From the IMG/VR virus record IMGVR_UViG_3300042261_000601, positions 1-40,049 of that record: a stretch of DNA of 40,049 nucleotides; one strand, written 5' to 3'. Under the pieces are notes generated by a model. That model searched no databases and was not told the DNA's origin. It worked only from the letters and a program-made list of their open reading frames with translations. Shown here in pieces: positions 38,563 to 40,049 of the stretch (position 1 is the stretch's first letter; each line of letters opens with the position of its first letter). The DNA is from a virus. Both the position numbers and the translations under genes were made by a program.

Positions 38563-40049
38563 TCACGCGTTTTCCCCCCGGATGTAGAGGCCATCACGCT
38601 TGGCCAGCCGCCCATCGTCGAAAAGATTTTCGACCACCTTGCAGCACGTTCGCCACTCGACGTCCACCTTGATTGGTGTGTCCTTGCCCGACAGCCAATT
38701 AACCATTCTCTCTGATATAGCGCGCTTACTCTCACCGTCAGGCAGGCAGCCGAAGAAGAAGCTCGATCCCTTGCTCAGTATCCCGTCGATCTGCTCGATC
38801 TTGCTTTTCGGCTTCTCCTTTTTCTCCTTCGGTGTCTCAATTTCATCCGGTGCGGTAGGCGCCTGGATCTGCTCCCAATAGATCCTGCCTTGGGAGTGAC
38901 GGAGCCAGACAGTGGACGTTGGCTCCCCAGATGGTTCAGTTGCGCCGGCCCTGCTGCCGCGCTTGGTGAGCATGAGGCGGAATATGCCCTGCTCAGCCTG
39001 CTCGAGGATGGCTGTGGCCCTCGTCCAGTTGGTCAACTCTGAAGATCCCAGACCAGCATAGCTATAGTCAGAGGACCGCCAGTGGGCTTTGGCCTTGGGA
39101 TCTGTGCTCGGCTTCCCCGTGTGATGCACGCAGAGCCATGCCACCCCTGTAGCCTCGCTGATCGGCCCGATCCAGTTGCGAAGGAACTGGCTGCACACCT
39201 CCTGCCGGCTAATATCAGCCCCGATGAACGATAGGAGCGGGTCGAGAACAACCAGATCGGGCCTGTGCGCGTCGATCAGTCGGCGGATGGACTGGGTGAA
39301 GGCAAACCCCGTGTGCGTCGTGTTGCGCACCGTGAGCAGGTTGGCCCGGAACCTCTCGTGCTCGGCCTCGTTGTTGAATGGGTCGATGCCGAGGCCTGCG
39401 ACAACCCCCTGGACCATCTCGGCCAGGTCGCCGATATCGTTCTCGGCCTGCACGAGCAGTACCTTCAGCGGGCGGACTGGGGTGATGCCGAATGCTGGGC
39501 GGCCGATTGCCCAGCAGGCTGCCATCTGCATTGCTAGGCTCGATTTACCGACGCCGGACGGGCCCACCAGCAGGCAGGATCCGCCGCGGCAGAGCCAACG
39601 CTGGCCGATGAGAGTGTTGGGATCGGTCGACGGTACGAACGCGAGGAGATCGTCGATCGTGGAGACCGTCCCGAAGCCCTCGGTCTCGATCTCGCCTTGC
39701 CATGCTGACCAGGATTCAGCCCCAGTGTTGAGCGCGAGCAACTCCTGGCGACGGTCGCCGCGGACGCAGAACGGGAGCCGTGACAATCGGCCAGGGTTCT
39801 TGTTGGCCGGATCGTTGGCAAATCCCGCGTCTGCTATGTACTGGTACAGAGTCTTGACTCGCTCGTCGTACTCGGCACGGTCTGACGCCTCGACCTTGAC
39901 CCAGGCGTGGACGCTCTTGCCACCGCTGTAAATGATCGCGGCGCATGGGAGCCTCATGCGCTCGTAGAGCCTCAGCTGCTCAGCCGGAGAGATGCCATCG
40001 TCAAATTCGACCAGGGCATGCCGGTACGCTGTCACATCGGCATCTTTAG
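38563..40049 (-). CDS. Primase-helicase, C-terminal part (continues beyond window end)
   Basis: Open from the window end to TGA at 38563. The in-frame GTG at 40035 is internal, because the frame continues upstream in the left copy to an ATG. This copy covers residues from about 215 on: EFDD, SGGKSVHAW, PGRLSRLP, GPSGVGKSS (Walker A), LVVLDPLLSF (Walker B, Asp484) and VHHTGK (523-527). A linker rich in Lys and Glu and a C-terminal winged-helix-like segment (KRAISERMVNWLSGKD) end the protein. It lies directly beside the iteron array. Confidence 0.92.
   Translation of the reverse strand, partial: KDADVTAYRHALVEFDDGISPAEQLRLYERMRLPCAAIIYSGGKSVHAWVKVEASDRAEYDERVKTLYQYIADAGFANDPANKNPGRLSRLPFCVRGDRRQELLALNTGAESWSAWQGEIETEGFGTVSTIDDLLAFVPSTDPNTLIGQRWLCRGGSCLLVGPSGVGKSSLAMQMAACWAIGRPAFGITPVRPLKVLLVQAENDIGDLAEMVQGVVAGLGIDPFNNEAEHERFRANLLTVRNTTHTGFAFTQSIRRLIDAHRPDLVVLDPLLSFIGADISRQEVCSQFLRNWIGPISEATGVAWLCVHHTGKPSTDPKAKAHWRSSDYSYAGLGSSELTNWTRATAILEQAEQGIFRLMLTKRGSRAGATEPSGEPTSTVWLRHSQGRIYWEQIQAPTAPDEIETPKEKKEKPKSKIEQIDGILSKGSSFFFGCLPDGESKRAISERMVNWLSGKDTPIKVDVEWRTCCKVVENLFDDGRLAKRDGLYIRGENA
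38763..40049. repeat. Right copy of imperfect 1287-bp terminal repeat
   Basis: Aligns to 1-1287 with scattered substitutions and no gap seen. It defines a genome period of 38762 bp. It differs from the left copy by more than sequencing error would explain. Confidence 0.9.

Noticed and set aside
38081-38566. 161-codon frame starting GTGA-coupled to the primase-helicase
   Set aside because: Its translation is mostly an image of the iteron and GC-rich sequence, with no protein-like pattern. The region reads better as an origin.
1-40049. tRNA genes and integrase/attachment site
   Set aside because: No tRNA-like cloverleaf or TGG...CCA end was seen and no tyrosine or serine recombinase motif. 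I could not run a scanner, so a tRNA could be missed.

Overview
The window is one genome-length piece of a tailed double-stranded DNA phage, siphovirus-like, with a lambda-type head module. The evidence is a small and a GpA-type large terminase, a lambda-family portal, a ClpP-type protease fused to the capsid protein, a short tape measure and a very large tail-spike-like protein. I see no integrase, no tRNA and no recognisable endolysin. The host cannot be read from the sequence. A lipobox protein and several Sec signal peptides fit a Gram-negative host. Bases 1-1287 recur with scattered mismatches at 38763-40049, so the genome repeats after 38762 bp. The contig therefore probably wraps around a circular or circularly permuted genome and joins two strain variants.

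Layout. (a) 1-12518, minus strand: replication, recombination and accessory operon, mostly with ATGA/GTGA stop-start overlaps. In transcription order it holds ribbon-helix-helix (RHH) regulators, a RecT-like annealing protein, a PD-(D/E)XK exonuclease, an SSB-like protein, an SF2 helicase, unknown genes, a VRR-NUC nuclease, many small cysteine-rich proteins, a sigma-region-4-like HTH protein, and a 709-aa primase-helicase that is split between the two window ends. Two gene gaps in this operon (4806-5545 and 6056-6432) are filled by an unusual array of 12 hairpins separated by degenerate NNGCC pentamers. (b) 12519-12604: a compact divergent switch between two small RHH proteins. (c) 12605-15263, plus strand: an operon of small or unknown genes in which three translation starts carry the same structured leader, predicted to be an H-type pseudoknot. 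It ends in a strong terminator. (d) 15263-37855, minus strand: the late genes, with terminase at the upstream end, then portal, protease-capsid, two secreted paralogues, connector and tail genes, tape measure, tail spike, membrane proteins and large cysteine-rich terminal proteins. (e) 37856-38562: a control and origin region with a near-consensus promoter whose spacer carries an operator-like dyad, and 11 TTGCACA/TGTGCAA iterons around a GC-rich palindrome, right behind the primase-helicase gene.

How it fits together. The primase-helicase beside an iteron array suggests self-initiated replication, by analogy with phage P4 or IncQ-like replicons. The annealing protein, exonuclease and SSB-like protein form a recombination module. 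The paired RHH genes look like the decision switch, and a GCGTACGTA motif is shared between that switch and the putative late promoter. The most novel-looking elements are the covarying hairpin/NNGCC arrays and the three-copy pseudoknot leader.
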